The translations under genes were made by a program, and so were the position numbers. 64,000 bases of DNA, taken from assembly GCF_000018025.1 (NCBI RefSeq), contig NC_009831.1:248001-312000 (forward strand), given 5' to 3'. A model generated the notes under the pieces. The model saw only the letters and a program-made list of their open reading frames with translations. It ran no database searches and was not told the DNA's origin. Shown here piece after piece: positions 19,075 to 28,581 of this stretch (positions are counted from its first letter, which is position 1; every line of letters begins with the position of its first letter). This stretch comes from Shewanella sediminis HAW-EB3 (GTDB taxonomy: Bacteria > Pseudomonadota > Gammaproteobacteria > Enterobacterales > Shewanellaceae).

Positions 19075-19734
19075 ATGCCATCAATCAACACATTCGATTT
19101 TCAAGCAGGCCAAGGGATAGCACGTATTCTGCACAACGTCCTGCTCAGTTATCCGACAGGCGAACTGTTGAATAACTTTAAGCAATATGAGGTCGTAGAG
19201 ACCTGGCCCGAGTTCGGTCAATCACAAGATAACCAAACGGGAAAAGCAGCACTGAGTCGGTATCTGTCTCTGTACTCGGATGAGCAGTTAGATGAGTTGA
19301 AACTCGATTATGGTCAGCTATTTTTCGGACCCGAAGAACCCAAAGCCATGCCCTGGGGCTCGGTATACCTGGGAGAGGCGCAACTACTCAACGACAGATC
19401 GACACTAGACTTGATAGCCTTCTATAAGCAGCAAGGGATCGAATTTGAGCTGGAGTACAATCAGCCGCAGGATCATATTGCCCTGTTTTTTTCCGTGATC
19501 GATCGGCTTCTGGGCCTGTTAGTCGAAAATCCCGATGATGAATCCGTACGACGAACCTTGAGTGTGCTACTGCAGCATCATATGTTGCCATGGTCACATC
19601 GCTGCCTCGAGTTGGCCATTGAGCATTCACAAACCGATTTCTATTCAGGCATTGCCCATCTGGCGCTGGACTTTCAAAAGGTATTAGCTGAAGTGTTTCA
19701 GGTGATCCCCATGCCGGTTCGTTTGTATCGATAG
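19075..19734 (+). CDS. dmsG: TorD/DmsD-family chaperone DmsG
   Basis: This is probably the cytoplasmic chaperone that guards DmsA during cofactor loading and Tat export. The 219-residue all-helical protein carries the family's central region (YGQLFFGPEEPKAMPWGSVY) and an EYNQPQDHIALFF segment like the E-P-x-DH motif of TorD proteins. The ATG at 19075 is chosen because the longer GTG frame at 19027 would run through the hairpin at 19032-19051. Confidence 0.85.
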   Translation: MPSINTFDFQAGQGIARILHNVLLSYPTGELLNNFKQYEVVETWPEFGQSQDNQTGKAALSRYLSLYSDEQLDELKLDYGQLFFGPEEPKAMPWGSVYLGEAQLLNDRSTLDLIAFYKQQGIEFELEYNQPQDHIALFFSVIDRLLGLLVENPDDESVRRTLSVLLQHHMLPWSHRCLELAIEHSQTDFYSGIAHLALDFQKVLAEVFQVIPMPVRLYR

Positions 19735-19774
19735 TTATTGTTATAGAAATTGACGAGAAGGTAATGAGGTTGAG

Positions 19775-20251
19775 ATGAGCGTGATTAAGGCATTTGGCCA
19801 GCAACATACTAAAGCCGAGTTTGCCTACCTGTTGCAAGGCTATTTAAGTCAGAGTGCCGAAGTGTGCGAGCTGTTCACCGGTGCCACTAACATGACTACC
19901 GTGGTTAATCTTATTGCCGCATTGAGCTATCGGGAGAGTGACGAGCGTTTTGCTGTGACCTCACTCGACACCGAGCTGGTGTTTTCCGTGTTATTCGATG
20001 GCTTTCACCTGTTGTTTATCAAAGAGGTTCAGCATGGCTCTTTAAATCAGGCCGAGCATCTTATTCTGCGGTTAACGCAATATTATGCGGCGAAACTCGA
20101 AGCTGATTTTGTACCTGAACTAACTGATGGCTCTCGAACAGAGCAGCATCTTGAGCTTAGAAATAAATTAAAGCAGGTGCTTATAGCATCGTCACAACTG
20201 GATGATTTATATCTGCAAAGGCGAGGGATGCAGAGTAACATGGGGCGTTAA
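19775..20251 (+). CDS. dmsH: DMSO reductase accessory protein DmsH
   Basis: This is a 158-residue soluble protein without signal peptide or recognised catalytic motif. It occupies the position of dmsH, the last gene of Shewanella dmsEFABGH operons. GAGG precedes the ATG. An assembly role is inferred from position only. It converges with the TetR gene. Confidence 0.7.
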   Translation: MSVIKAFGQQHTKAEFAYLLQGYLSQSAEVCELFTGATNMTTVVNLIAALSYRESDERFAVTSLDTELVFSVLFDGFHLLFIKEVQHGSLNQAEHLILRLTQYYAAKLEADFVPELTDGSRTEQHLELRNKLKQVLIASSQLDDLYLQRRGMQSNMGR

Positions 20252-20290
20252 ATCCTATGTTCACATCGAAGGAGTACGCTTATTATTCGA

Positions 20291-21031
20291 TTATTTATCT
20301 TCGATATCATATATAAGGTTGTCAATATGGTGATCGGATAGCTGTTCATTTACATGTGTGACTAACTCTAATACACGATTAAAACTACTATCACTAATTG
20401 CTGTTTTCCACTCTAACTGTTTTAACTCTTCATTCATCGAATCAAATATTTTGCTAAGTGGCATGTTTATTATGTTTTCACGGAATAGATAATTATTAGC
20501 TAATAAAGAAAAGCCTCTTTCGGTGATTGATACCATAAGTAAGCATTCATCAATCTGAGCATCTGATGCCGTCATCTCCCCCTGTTCCCTTGCCATCATT
20601 AAGAACTCTCTGTTTAGAGTAAACCAGGTATCCAAGAGCTGTCTGGTTGTCGAGATCCTCTGATGGGATGCGTGCTTCCATACGCAGGGGATTGCGGCCA
20701 GGAACTGTACTCCACCTTCATCAATATCCCGATGTTGACGATATACCCAGATCATCTGCATCGCGAGAAAGCGCTCGGCGAAACTATATCTATGCTGACT
20801 TATCTCCCGACTGGCCTGAACTCCCCACTTTCCGATATAGCGGTTAAACAGACTCACGGCAATATCTTCCCTATTGGAAAAATAATTATAGAGGGTGTTC
20901 ACCGAGCAACCTGACTGCCTGGCGAGTTCCAGTAGGCTCAGGGAGAAAAGTCCATTTTCTACTATGGCTTTTTCGGCTGAATCTAATATCGCTGAAATTC
21001 GTTGTCTTTTTAAACTGGTTCTGTTGGCCAT
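20291..21031 (-). CDS. TetR-family transcriptional regulator
   Basis: The 246-residue protein has a TetR N-terminal HTH (about residues 10-55: AILDSAEKAIVENG, then LELARQSGCSVNTLYNYFSNREDI), followed by a helical ligand-binding domain with no assignable ligand. ATG at 21031 is used; a TTG at 21046 is possible. It is divergent from the dsb-assT genes and is the likely local regulator. A role in dms control from the other side is less likely, because it converges with dmsH. Confidence 0.85.
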   Translation of the reverse strand: MANRTSLKRQRISAILDSAEKAIVENGLFSLSLLELARQSGCSVNTLYNYFSNREDIAVSLFNRYIGKWGVQASREISQHRYSFAERFLAMQMIWVYRQHRDIDEGGVQFLAAIPCVWKHASHQRISTTRQLLDTWFTLNREFLMMAREQGEMTASDAQIDECLLMVSITERGFSLLANNYLFRENIINMPLSKIFDSMNEELKQLEWKTAISDSSFNRVLELVTHVNEQLSDHHIDNLIYDIEDK

Positions 21032-21289
21032 TAATTTGGTCAGCAAATGTTATTGTGCATTTATTATAGATTATATGGATATTCTATTTCGTGAACTGTT
21101 ACTCATACTTGTCGTGGTTTGGTGCGATTTGTAGCTTGAATGGATCTATGTCACATTTAAATTAACATTGGTGAAAAGATTCCCCATATTTTAACTTTGA
21201 ATAGTCACATTAATAAAACCTCTCTGGTCATACAATTTCCCCAAGTTTTGAAATAGCAATTTAGGGCTATTAATTTCAAGGGGATTAAA

Positions 21290-21898
21290 ATGATAAAACT
21301 TCTTTCTACTGCGGCTATCCTGCTTTCGTTTGGTGCATCCGCGGCCAGCTTCACTCAAGGTGAGCATTACGTTGACCTGGGTGAGGCGGCGTTCAATGCA
21401 CCTAATCAAGTGACCAAAGTTTACTCGGTTAACTGCCCATTCTGTTACAAATATGAAAAAGCGGTCATACCCGGTTTTGTTAAAAACTTGCCGGATGGAG
21501 TGAGCTTCGACTCCTATCACATCACGACTAAGCCCCCTTTCGGCAAAGAGAAGGCGACGGTAATAGCGGTGGCTAAGGTATTGGGCGATAAGCAGTATAA
21601 AACGGCCAAGATGGCTTATTACAAACACATTCATGACGATAAGAAAAAGTTTAGCTCTGCCGAAGATGCGATCTCCTTTGGTTTGAAAGCCGCGAAGATA
21701 GATAGTGTGACTTTCTCTGCCCACAAGGATACATCAGAGGTGAAAGCGCTACTGACTCAATGGGATCAGGGAGTGGCCGTGGCTAAGGTGAGAGGCATTC
21801 CGGCTATCGTGGTTAATGGTAAGTATTTAATCAACACAAAAACTATCACCAGCATGACAATGCTCGATGAGTTGACTGCTGAACTGTTGGAGAAATAG
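21290..21898 (+). CDS. dsbL: DsbA-family thiol oxidase (DsbL-like), partner of AssT
   Basis: This is a periplasmic disulfide-forming oxidase, 202 residues. A signal peptide runs to about residue 19 (FGASA), the active site is CPFC (Cys49, Cys52), and the cis-proline loop is RGIPAIVV. It precedes a DsbB-like gene and assT, which matches the dedicated DsbL/DsbI pair known to oxidise AssT in uropathogenic E. coli. AAGGGG lies seven bases before the ATG. A general DsbA is possible but less likely in this context. Confidence 0.85.
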   Translation: MIKLLSTAAILLSFGASAASFTQGEHYVDLGEAAFNAPNQVTKVYSVNCPFCYKYEKAVIPGFVKNLPDGVSFDSYHITTKPPFGKEKATVIAVAKVLGDKQYKTAKMAYYKHIHDDKKKFSSAEDAISFGLKAAKIDSVTFSAHKDTSEVKALLTQWDQGVAVAKVRGIPAIVVNGKYLINTKTITSMTMLDELTAELLEK

Positions 21899-21906
21899 GT
21901 CCTGTT

Positions 21907-22542
21907 ATGAATGCTATTTCACAAGGTTGGCAGGACCTTAAAACTGCACCAGTTAGCACACTACAGCAATGGCAAGAGCAACGTTGGATATGGCTCCTGA
22001 TGAGTGGCGCAGCCGCATTTCTAATCGGCTCGGCGATGGGATATTTCCAGTGGTTCCTGGAGATGGACCCATGTGAGATATGTGTCTACATTCGATTCAG
22101 CCAGTTCTGCATCCTCTTTGCTGGTCTGGTCATAGCCATAAACCCTAATCAAGTATTACTTAAAGTCCTGGGCCTGACACTGGCCTGGTATGGCGTCGTG
22201 CAAGGCATGATGTGGTCGATTGACCTGTCTATGCTGCACGATGCATCACATGCGATGGATGATGTGATGGCGGGTGGTGGAGACCTCTTTGCCGCAGGCG
22301 GCGGTGGAGGTGCTTGCTCTACAGAACCAACATTCCCACTGGGCTTACCTCTGCATGAGTGGTTCCCCTATGAATTTCAACCATCGGGTATCTGCGGTGA
22401 AGATGATTGGAGTTTATTGGGACTCAATATGGCGCAGTATTGCATCATCGCCTACTCGGTCTTTGGTATCGCACTCAGCGCCGTGACGTTTGGCTGGATC
22501 TCCAGGCTCACTCAAGGGCATTCGAGCGTTAAGGCTCACTAA
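21907..22542 (+). CDS. dsbI: DsbB-family quinone-linked oxidase (DsbI-like)
   Basis: This inner-membrane protein would re-oxidise the DsbL-like protein and pass electrons to quinone. The 211 residues have about four membrane segments and a first periplasmic cysteine pair CEIC (Cys56, Cys59). A second periplasmic loop carries GACST and GICGED cysteines, the DsbB layout. It starts eight bases after dsbL. A glycine-rich insert (AAGGGGGAC) lies before the third cysteine. Confidence 0.85.
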   Translation: MNAISQGWQDLKTAPVSTLQQWQEQRWIWLLMSGAAAFLIGSAMGYFQWFLEMDPCEICVYIRFSQFCILFAGLVIAINPNQVLLKVLGLTLAWYGVVQGMMWSIDLSMLHDASHAMDDVMAGGGDLFAAGGGGGACSTEPTFPLGLPLHEWFPYEFQPSGICGEDDWSLLGLNMAQYCIIAYSVFGIALSAVTFGWISRLTQGHSSVKAH

Positions 22543-22602
22543 CCTCGATTCTTCAATAGAAGCATCGAGTTAATTTATAAAAATAACCTCAAGGTATTGA
22601 AA

Positions 22603-23346
22603 ATGAAGTACTTGCGTAATGTGATAGCGCTGAGTTTGCTTGCGGCTGCGCCGGCCTCACAGGCTGGAATGCTGGCGGTTGAAGCGGGAGTGATGGACTG
22701 GAGCCAACAGGCTGAAGATTATTTTGGTGAGGGCAAGAGCGAGAACAGCTTTATACAGATGAAAGGCGCCACGGGAAGTGCATTTGGCGACCTGTATGCA
22801 CACGTGAAGCTGGAAGATATCGAAGATTCCGCGGCTATAGGATCTGAGATCAATATCGTCGGTCAGATCAATATGGGAGACAGTGATTTTAATTGGTATG
22901 GCCAGGTATTCAATAAGCAGAAACCCGTCTGGTCCGAGACCAATACCACCTTAGGAGTGAGCTGGGACAAGCAGTTCGATAACGGTTTGTATGCTCAGCT
23001 GGCGCTGGCAGGCCACATAGTCACTGCGGACTATAAGCACTTCAACTCCGACTTCAAGGGGGGATTCAACGGGGGGTATTTTATCTACACCCTGATGAAG
23101 GACTTCGATATCGGTGATCAGAATTTTTCCTTTGTCTGGTGGCAGGAGCACTTTTTTGGCCGGGATGACCTCTATTTGAAGCTCTCCGGTGATGGCAAAG
23201 ATTTTGGTTTTAATGGTTCGGCTATCTTGCGTTGGCATTTTCATGAGCAGATCTCCGCAGCCCTGACCTACCGCTATGCAGAAAACAATATGGGGAAAGA
23301 GGGTTTTCATGACGGCGTGTTCTATTCATTGCAATACAACTTTTAA
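22603..23346 (+). CDS. Outer-membrane beta-barrel protein, Tsx/OmpK-like
   Basis: The 247-residue protein has a signal peptide (to about SQAG) and beta-strand patterning throughout. It ends YSLQYNF with a terminal phenylalanine, the outer-membrane assembly signal. Its size and pattern resemble the nucleoside-channel (Tsx/OmpK) family, but I could not verify this. The ATG at 22603 follows AAGG with good spacing; an upstream TTG does not. Lying between dsbI and assT, it may admit aryl sulfate or phenolic substrates (inference). Confidence 0.6.
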   Translation: MKYLRNVIALSLLAAAPASQAGMLAVEAGVMDWSQQAEDYFGEGKSENSFIQMKGATGSAFGDLYAHVKLEDIEDSAAIGSEINIVGQINMGDSDFNWYGQVFNKQKPVWSETNTTLGVSWDKQFDNGLYAQLALAGHIVTADYKHFNSDFKGGFNGGYFIYTLMKDFDIGDQNFSFVWWQEHFFGRDDLYLKLSGDGKDFGFNGSAILRWHFHEQISAALTYRYAENNMGKEGFHDGVFYSLQYNF

Positions 23347-23379
23347 TTATCTCGGTAGCCATCGAGAGGGAGAATGATA

Positions 23380-25083
23380 ATGAAAAAATCTATTTTGGTC
23401 GCAGCGTTAAGTATTGGATTAATGGGACTCGGCGCTCAGCCTGTCTTTGCCGGTGATGATTGGGCGGATAAATATCTGACTTCGGTCAATACCCAGGGAG
23501 AGTTGGGTATCGTTAAGGTTAACCCCTATGATTTCGCTCCGTTGACGGCGCTTATCGATCTTAACGGTTTTGAGATCAGTGATGTTCATGTGCGTGTAGA
23601 GCCTAAAAAAGGCGGCGTTGCTATCGACTATCCGGTGACTAAGGAGGGCGTCACGACCCATAACGGTATCCCGGTGTTTGGCTTATATCCGGACTTTGAA
23701 AATACCGTAAGCGTCGAATATGTGAAAAATGGTAAGAAGATCAGTGAGAAATATAAGATTAAAACTGGTCCCTTAAAGCCTTTACTGTTCGATGGCCAGG
23801 TTAGAACCTTCCCGGAGGTAAAGCCGGTTACCGTGGATAAGAAGTTTAAAGATCGTCTATACATGGTCAATCACTTAGGTGCCGATGAAAACACCGTAGG
23901 CTGGGATAACTACCCGGTAGTTTTTGTGACCGACACTAAGGGTGAAGTGCGCTGGTTTATGGATTGGGACGCCGTTTACGATCAAGAAAATGATCCCGGT
24001 ATCGCCATGGGCTTTCATCAGGCTGATAATGGCGACCTTTATTGGGGATTTGAAAGCTATTATGCCCGCTACGATCTCTTAGGTCGTAAAGTGTTTAAGC
24101 GTGATATTCCGCGAGGCTTCAATGGCTTTAGTCATGCTATGAAAGAGATGCCAAATGGCAACTACCTGCTTCGTGTCGCGAAAGAGGATTACCTGCGTAA
24201 AGATGGCAAGCGGATCGATACCGTGCGCGATCATATCATCGAAGTCGACCGCAACGGTAAGGTTGTAGAGGTCTGGGACCTGAACAAGATTTTCGACAAC
24301 ATGCGGGACGATCTGCTTAAAGGCTTAGATGCCGGAGCCGTATGCCTGAATGTCGATGAATCTCATGCCGGAGAGACAGCAAAACTGGAGCCAGATGCAC
24401 CATTCGGTGATCTGCCAGGCGTGGCGGCCGGACGTAACTGGGCACACGTGAACTCAATCGATTATGACGAGAAAGATGATTCGATTATTTTGTCACTGCG
24501 CCATCAGGGAACGATGAAGGTCGGTCGAGATCATGAAGTTAAGTGGATTCTGGCTGCCAATAAAGGTTGGGGAGATCTCTCTGACAAGGTGCTAACTCCG
24601 GTGAACGCCAAAGGCAAACCACTTAAGTGTAATAACAATACCGGTGAGTGTGAGACAAACTTTGACTTCCCATGGACGCAACACACCTCTTGGTTGACCA
24701 GTCGCGGCACCTTAGTGTCATTTGATAACGGTGATGGTCGCAACTTCGAACAGCCGGCGATGCCTACGATGAAGTACAGCCGTGGTGTCGAGTACAAGAT
24801 CGACGAAGAGAAGATGACGGTTCAGCAAACCTTCGAATATGGTAAAGAGCGTGGATATGAGTGGTATTCACCTATCACTTCAAACATAGAATGGCGTGAA
24901 GATAAAGACACCTTCTTCATGTACTCGGCATCGGCGGGTCTGTTTACGGGCGAGCCCGGTAAGCACTTTATTAATGAGGTCACCGAGAAGGGCAAGGTAA
25001 AAGTTGAGATGACCATCAACTCTATGGCTAAGACAGAACCTAGCTATCGCGCCCTGATCATCGATCCTAATATCATGTTCTAA
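23380..25083 (+). CDS. assT: Arylsulfate sulfotransferase AssT
   Basis: AssT is a periplasmic PAPS-independent enzyme that moves sulfate from an aryl sulfate donor to a phenolic acceptor through a sulfated histidine. The 567-residue protein has a signal peptide (to about VFAG) and a six-bladed propeller. Candidate active-site residues lie in GFSHAMKE, NWAHVNSIDYD, LSLRHQGTM and PWTQHTSWL, the last matching the catalytic histidine region. Two cysteines (AVCLN and KCNNNTGEC) may form the structural disulfide made by DsbL. GGGAG seven bases before the second ATG supports 23380. Confidence 0.9.
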   Translation: MKKSILVAALSIGLMGLGAQPVFAGDDWADKYLTSVNTQGELGIVKVNPYDFAPLTALIDLNGFEISDVHVRVEPKKGGVAIDYPVTKEGVTTHNGIPVFGLYPDFENTVSVEYVKNGKKISEKYKIKTGPLKPLLFDGQVRTFPEVKPVTVDKKFKDRLYMVNHLGADENTVGWDNYPVVFVTDTKGEVRWFMDWDAVYDQENDPGIAMGFHQADNGDLYWGFESYYARYDLLGRKVFKRDIPRGFNGFSHAMKEMPNGNYLLRVAKEDYLRKDGKRIDTVRDHIIEVDRNGKVVEVWDLNKIFDNMRDDLLKGLDAGAVCLNVDESHAGETAKLEPDAPFGDLPGVAAGRNWAHVNSIDYDEKDDSIILSLRHQGTMKVGRDHEVKWILAANKGWGDLSDKVLTPVNAKGKPLKCNNNTGECETNFDFPWTQHTSWLTSRGTLVSFDNGDGRNFEQPAMPTMKYSRGVEYKIDEEKMTVQQTFEYGKERGYEWYSPITSNIEWREDKDTFFMYSASAGLFTGEPGKHFINEVTEKGKVKVEMTINSMAKTEPSYRALIIDPNIMF

Positions 25084-25106
25084 CAGGTAAGATGCTATAA
25101 ACTTAT

Positions 25107-25132
25107 CAAGCCTCTGCTATGGCAGAGGCTTG
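25107..25132 (+). terminator. Hairpin after assT
   Basis: A perfect 11-base stem CAAGCCTCTGC/GCAGAGGCTTG with loop TATG lies 24 bases past the stop. The T run is weak. From here to 25868 I see only AT-rich sequence with no gene or clear operator. Confidence 0.7.
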
Positions 25133-25868
25133 ATGCTATCTTTATCCGAATATTTGCCGGATGACTAAGTTAGTCATTCTTAAGTGTCTATTATCATATC
25201 GCCGATTATTAAGTGCTTGCTAATTTACCGAAAGCCCAAGCAGGCGATGAACCCTTAAGAATTAATGATGGTATTACGTGAATTTATGACACTGCAAATA
25301 GCTTTTTAGGAATAATTCTAAACAGAAATAAAAGCTGTTGAAATGAATATGTTTTAGTTTCCATTGTTTTTATAGAGTGAGTGATATTGTGGCGGAGCCT
25401 TTATAACATATGACTGTTATTATATCTTTACTATTACCATATTTTAATTGTTATTAATATTTGCATTGGTAAGGTTTGTGTGCGCAATCAATTCAGAGTT
25501 GGTACTTGCTGATTCTATTTTATAACTAATATATAACTTGCGAACATAGATATTGGTTGGATAGATAATTAAAGCCCAAAATTACCCTCAATAACCTAGC
25601 TGTCTCGTCCTCCTTCAATGTCTAAGTTATTGTGTTTTATGTGTTAATCACCACCTCTTTAGGGGGCGTCCTCTTGTATTCGTTGCTAGTTATTAGGAAT
25701 TATGAAAGGTGTAACAGTTTGTATCCTTGTTGTTGGTGTTTGTAAGCTTACCTAATAGTGAGATTAGGTTTAATCTTTAGTTGCAGATGTATATGTGTGA
25801 TTGATGCAACGGAAAGAAATATTATTTATTGGTAGATTTAACCCTCATTTATTCATGGATGTCTTTTA

Positions 25869-26867
25869 ATGCGAAAGGAACTCTCTAGGTTAGATTATTT
25901 CACTCTTAAAGTGCTCATCGGTTTATTTGAGTTTAAGAGTTGCAGTGTCGTGGCTGAGAAACTAAATACAACTCAGCCTAAAGTCAGCCGCGCCTTGAGC
26001 TGTCTCCGTGAAGTGATCCAGAATGAATTATTTGTGCGTCAGCAGTATGGCTTACAGCCAAATTCGATGGCCGAAAAAATCTATCCCCTGGCTAAATCGA
26101 TAGTCGCTACACTGGAAGAGATAGACCTTGTGGCTATGAGTGAACCGGATACGAGACGTGTCGTAAATGTCGCGGTTCAGGAGCATATGTCTGCATTTTT
26201 TTTGGAGGCAATATCGGAAGCCAGCGTTCATTTGAACCAGGAAGTAGTCGTCAATGTTCAGTCCTGGTGTGACAATGTTTCCCAGCTGATTGCTCAGGGC
26301 AAGCTTGACTATGCGATTACAGTCAATTCAACTTACCACGAGATGATAGAAAACCTCGAACTGGGGGAGGTGCGTTATCGGTTCGTCGTCGCCAAGAAAG
26401 GTCATCCCATTTTTCGAAAGCCCCTGAGCTACTCAGGGCTTATCGAGAATCGACTGGTTTTCATCAATTACTGCCAAGTGGGCTCGAAGCCTAACTGGTT
26501 CGAATCCAGTGTGAAGCTGCGGGGTGAGGAATTAAAGCTAACCTTAAAGACCTCTAGTCTCAACATGGCGCTGGATCATATCGTTAAATCCGATGATGTG
26601 TGTTGTACTGCATCCATTTTTGCCTATCAAAATTTTAAGAATCGTGATGATACTGACTTTTTCGATGCCACAGACTTCAGTCATGTTGAGTTAGCTAAGG
26701 CTAAAAAAGAGTTGGCGCCGGCAGAGCATCAAAAAGATTATTATTACCTGCAATATCATCATTCTAATGAGCATGAATTTACTCATCTTTTGTCGGAAAT
26801 AATGAAGCGTAAACTTGACTTGATGCAAGACGAATATGAACAAGCTAAATCACTCGTCGCGAGCTAA
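25869..26867 (+). CDS. LysR-type transcriptional regulator
   Basis: The 332-residue protein has a winged HTH at residues 5-65 (LDYFTLKVLIGLFEF, then VAEKLNTTQPKVSRALSCLR) and a periplasmic-binding-like effector domain. It shares an unusual pattern with the LysR at 27085-28050: FVRQQYGLQPN, then KIYPLAKSIV here, against FIRKKYGLVPN, then KIYPIAKEIV there. The two are probably paralogues, facing each other. The target is unknown; assT upstream and the cytochrome operon downstream are candidates. Confidence 0.88.
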   Translation: MRKELSRLDYFTLKVLIGLFEFKSCSVVAEKLNTTQPKVSRALSCLREVIQNELFVRQQYGLQPNSMAEKIYPLAKSIVATLEEIDLVAMSEPDTRRVVNVAVQEHMSAFFLEAISEASVHLNQEVVVNVQSWCDNVSQLIAQGKLDYAITVNSTYHEMIENLELGEVRYRFVVAKKGHPIFRKPLSYSGLIENRLVFINYCQVGSKPNWFESSVKLRGEELKLTLKTSSLNMALDHIVKSDDVCCTASIFAYQNFKNRDDTDFFDATDFSHVELAKAKKELAPAEHQKDYYYLQYHHSNEHEFTHLLSEIMKRKLDLMQDEYEQAKSLVAS

Positions 26868-27084
26868 CGTCGGGCCGTCGAACCTGGCTAGATGAAAGGT
26901 GCCTGATACCGGCGAGTCTAACTTGCTATTTAATCGCTAGGGACGAGTGTCATAGCTGTGTTTAACTCGAGTCAGTATGTTTTGTGTCGATATTTGTCAA
27001 AATACTGAGTACTTGTTCACTCACTATTGATGCCCAAGTACAGATGGCTAAGTATTTGAGCCCCAGTATTAATAATGCCAAGTA

Positions 27085-28050
27085 TCAGTGCAGTGCGGTG
27101 TTGACTAAGTCTTGAATTTGAGTCGATAACCATTGCAGATTAGGATCTGCTTTGGCTTTATTGTAAACCAGATATAAAGTTGGCACTTTGATTTGCATAT
27201 AGAGTCGCTCTGACTCGACATCTGAAATCCGACAAGCATGCAGGTTATGGGTACTGTTTATCATGTTATATATCGAACTGTAGGGGAGCAAGGCAACGGC
27301 TTGGGTCGATCTCAGGTATTCAAATATGCCGGATAGACTGCTGAGATCCATCTCTGTGTTAAGTTGGATGTTGTTTGCATCGCAATACGCTTGAAATGGA
27401 CTCCTTTTTTGTTTGGTGTCATCAACATTCACGTTAACAAACGGATACGCTGCAATAGATTCTAAGGTGATCTCTTGCTTGAGTATTGGATGTTCATGGT
27501 GACAGATGAGAAAGAGTTTATTCAGTTTTTTTAATGGTATGGCTTCGAGATTCTCATCAATATTCTTGATGTCATCAATAATATTACAGCAGCAGAGGCC
27601 TATATCAATTTCACCGGTGACGATACTATCTATTGATTTTCTTGTGCAGGTTGAGATATTAAAGCTCATATCTTTTCCTGCATTCCTAATAGAGGTTAAT
27701 AGTACCTTTGGGAATGTGTAGGAGATAAGGTCTGGTGAGGCTATTTCAAAATGGTGAGCTAGTTCGACACTATTTTCACAGTGTAGCTTTTGCAAGCTTT
27801 TCGAACATTCTACAATTTCCTTCGCAATTGGATAAATTTTTCCTGCGAATTCATTCGGTACCAAGCCATATTTTTTTCTGATAAATAGCTCATTACCAAA
27901 GAGCTCTCTGGCATGCTTGAGGCATCGACTAATTTTCGGTGCGGGAATGTTTAACTTGTGAGATACAGAAGTTGCCGATTTACTCTCATAGAGATTAACC
28001 AGTATATTTAAACTCAATAAATCCAAGTCACTAAAAGTTATATCCCTCAT
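27085..28050 (-). CDS. LysR-type transcriptional regulator, divergent from the cytochrome operon
   Basis: The 321-residue protein has an N-terminal winged HTH (ATSVSHKLNIPAPKISRCLK) and an effector domain starting near residue 95. A cysteine cluster LCCCN lies in the effector domain near residue 153, which is unusual, and could hint at redox or metal sensing (speculative). It is divergent from the NrfBCD-type operon, 531 bases away, and is the natural candidate regulator for it. Confidence 0.88.
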   Translation of the reverse strand: MRDITFSDLDLLSLNILVNLYESKSATSVSHKLNIPAPKISRCLKHARELFGNELFIRKKYGLVPNEFAGKIYPIAKEIVECSKSLQKLHCENSVELAHHFEIASPDLISYTFPKVLLTSIRNAGKDMSFNISTCTRKSIDSIVTGEIDIGLCCCNIIDDIKNIDENLEAIPLKKLNKLFLICHHEHPILKQEITLESIAAYPFVNVNVDDTKQKRSPFQAYCDANNIQLNTEMDLSSLSGIFEYLRSTQAVALLPYSSIYNMINSTHNLHACRISDVESERLYMQIKVPTLYLVYNKAKADPNLQWLSTQIQDLVNTALH

Positions 28051-28364
28051 TATTAATGCCTCTTTTAAATGATGTTTGCTTTTCCATAATAACTAATTTG
28101 AATTTTATTATATCATTTTATTCAAGTTGCTTTGTAAAACTGTTTGTTAAGTCACTAATTTGGTTATTCACATATTCGATACTAAATATATCAATATTGA
28201 ATGACTGGAAGAATATTGGTTTTAAATTTGAAATTTTTCTTGTTTTTGTAACCAATTGTTTTTAAGGCCTATAGTTGCACTCGCCGCTGCCTGTTGCCAG
28301 CTTTGGTTGTATTTGTTTCAAACTCGTTTCTTGATTTTTGGCGCTCTAGCTTGATGTTTTGTGA

Positions 28365-28405
28365 AATTTCAAATGCTGAAATATACAAATTCAGCATTTG
28401 AAATT
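28365..28405. repeat. Perfect 16-bp inverted repeat
   Basis: AATTTCAAATGCTGAA (28365-28380) is complementary to 28390-28405 across a nine-base spacer. It lies in the divergent gap between the LysR gene and the cytochrome operon, upstream of the FNR box. GTTTTCTTGTT follows on the plus strand, so it could act as a terminator, or as an operator. The rest of 28051-28364 is AT-rich without a credible gene. Confidence 0.7.
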
Positions 28406-28485
28406 GTTTTCTTGTTAATTGTTGAATTTGGTAGTTTAAGCTGGCCTTGATGTTTAAATATGAAAATAACAATAAATTTGATTGT

Positions 28486-28499
28486 TTGATTTAAATCAA
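28486..28499 (+). promoter_or_regulatory. FNR/EtrA-type box
   Basis: TTGAT-TTAA-ATCAA is a perfect match to the FNR consensus TTGAT-N4-ATCAA. Its centre is about 41 bases before a plausible start near 28533, with AATACT (28522-28527) as -10, the spacing of a class II FNR promoter. The first gene starts at 28582. Confidence 0.75.
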
Positions 28500-28581
28500 G
28501 GTTTTAATTGTGGTCAATACGAATACTAGCTGTGCGTTAAAAATGAAATCAAATAATTAAACTGTAGTTTTGGAGGCGTTT

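Noticed and set aside
28056..28472. Short frames in the AT-rich gap before the cytochrome operon
   Set aside because: Composition is what random AT-rich DNA gives, with no ribosome sites; the region reads better as control DNA with a dyad and an FNR box.
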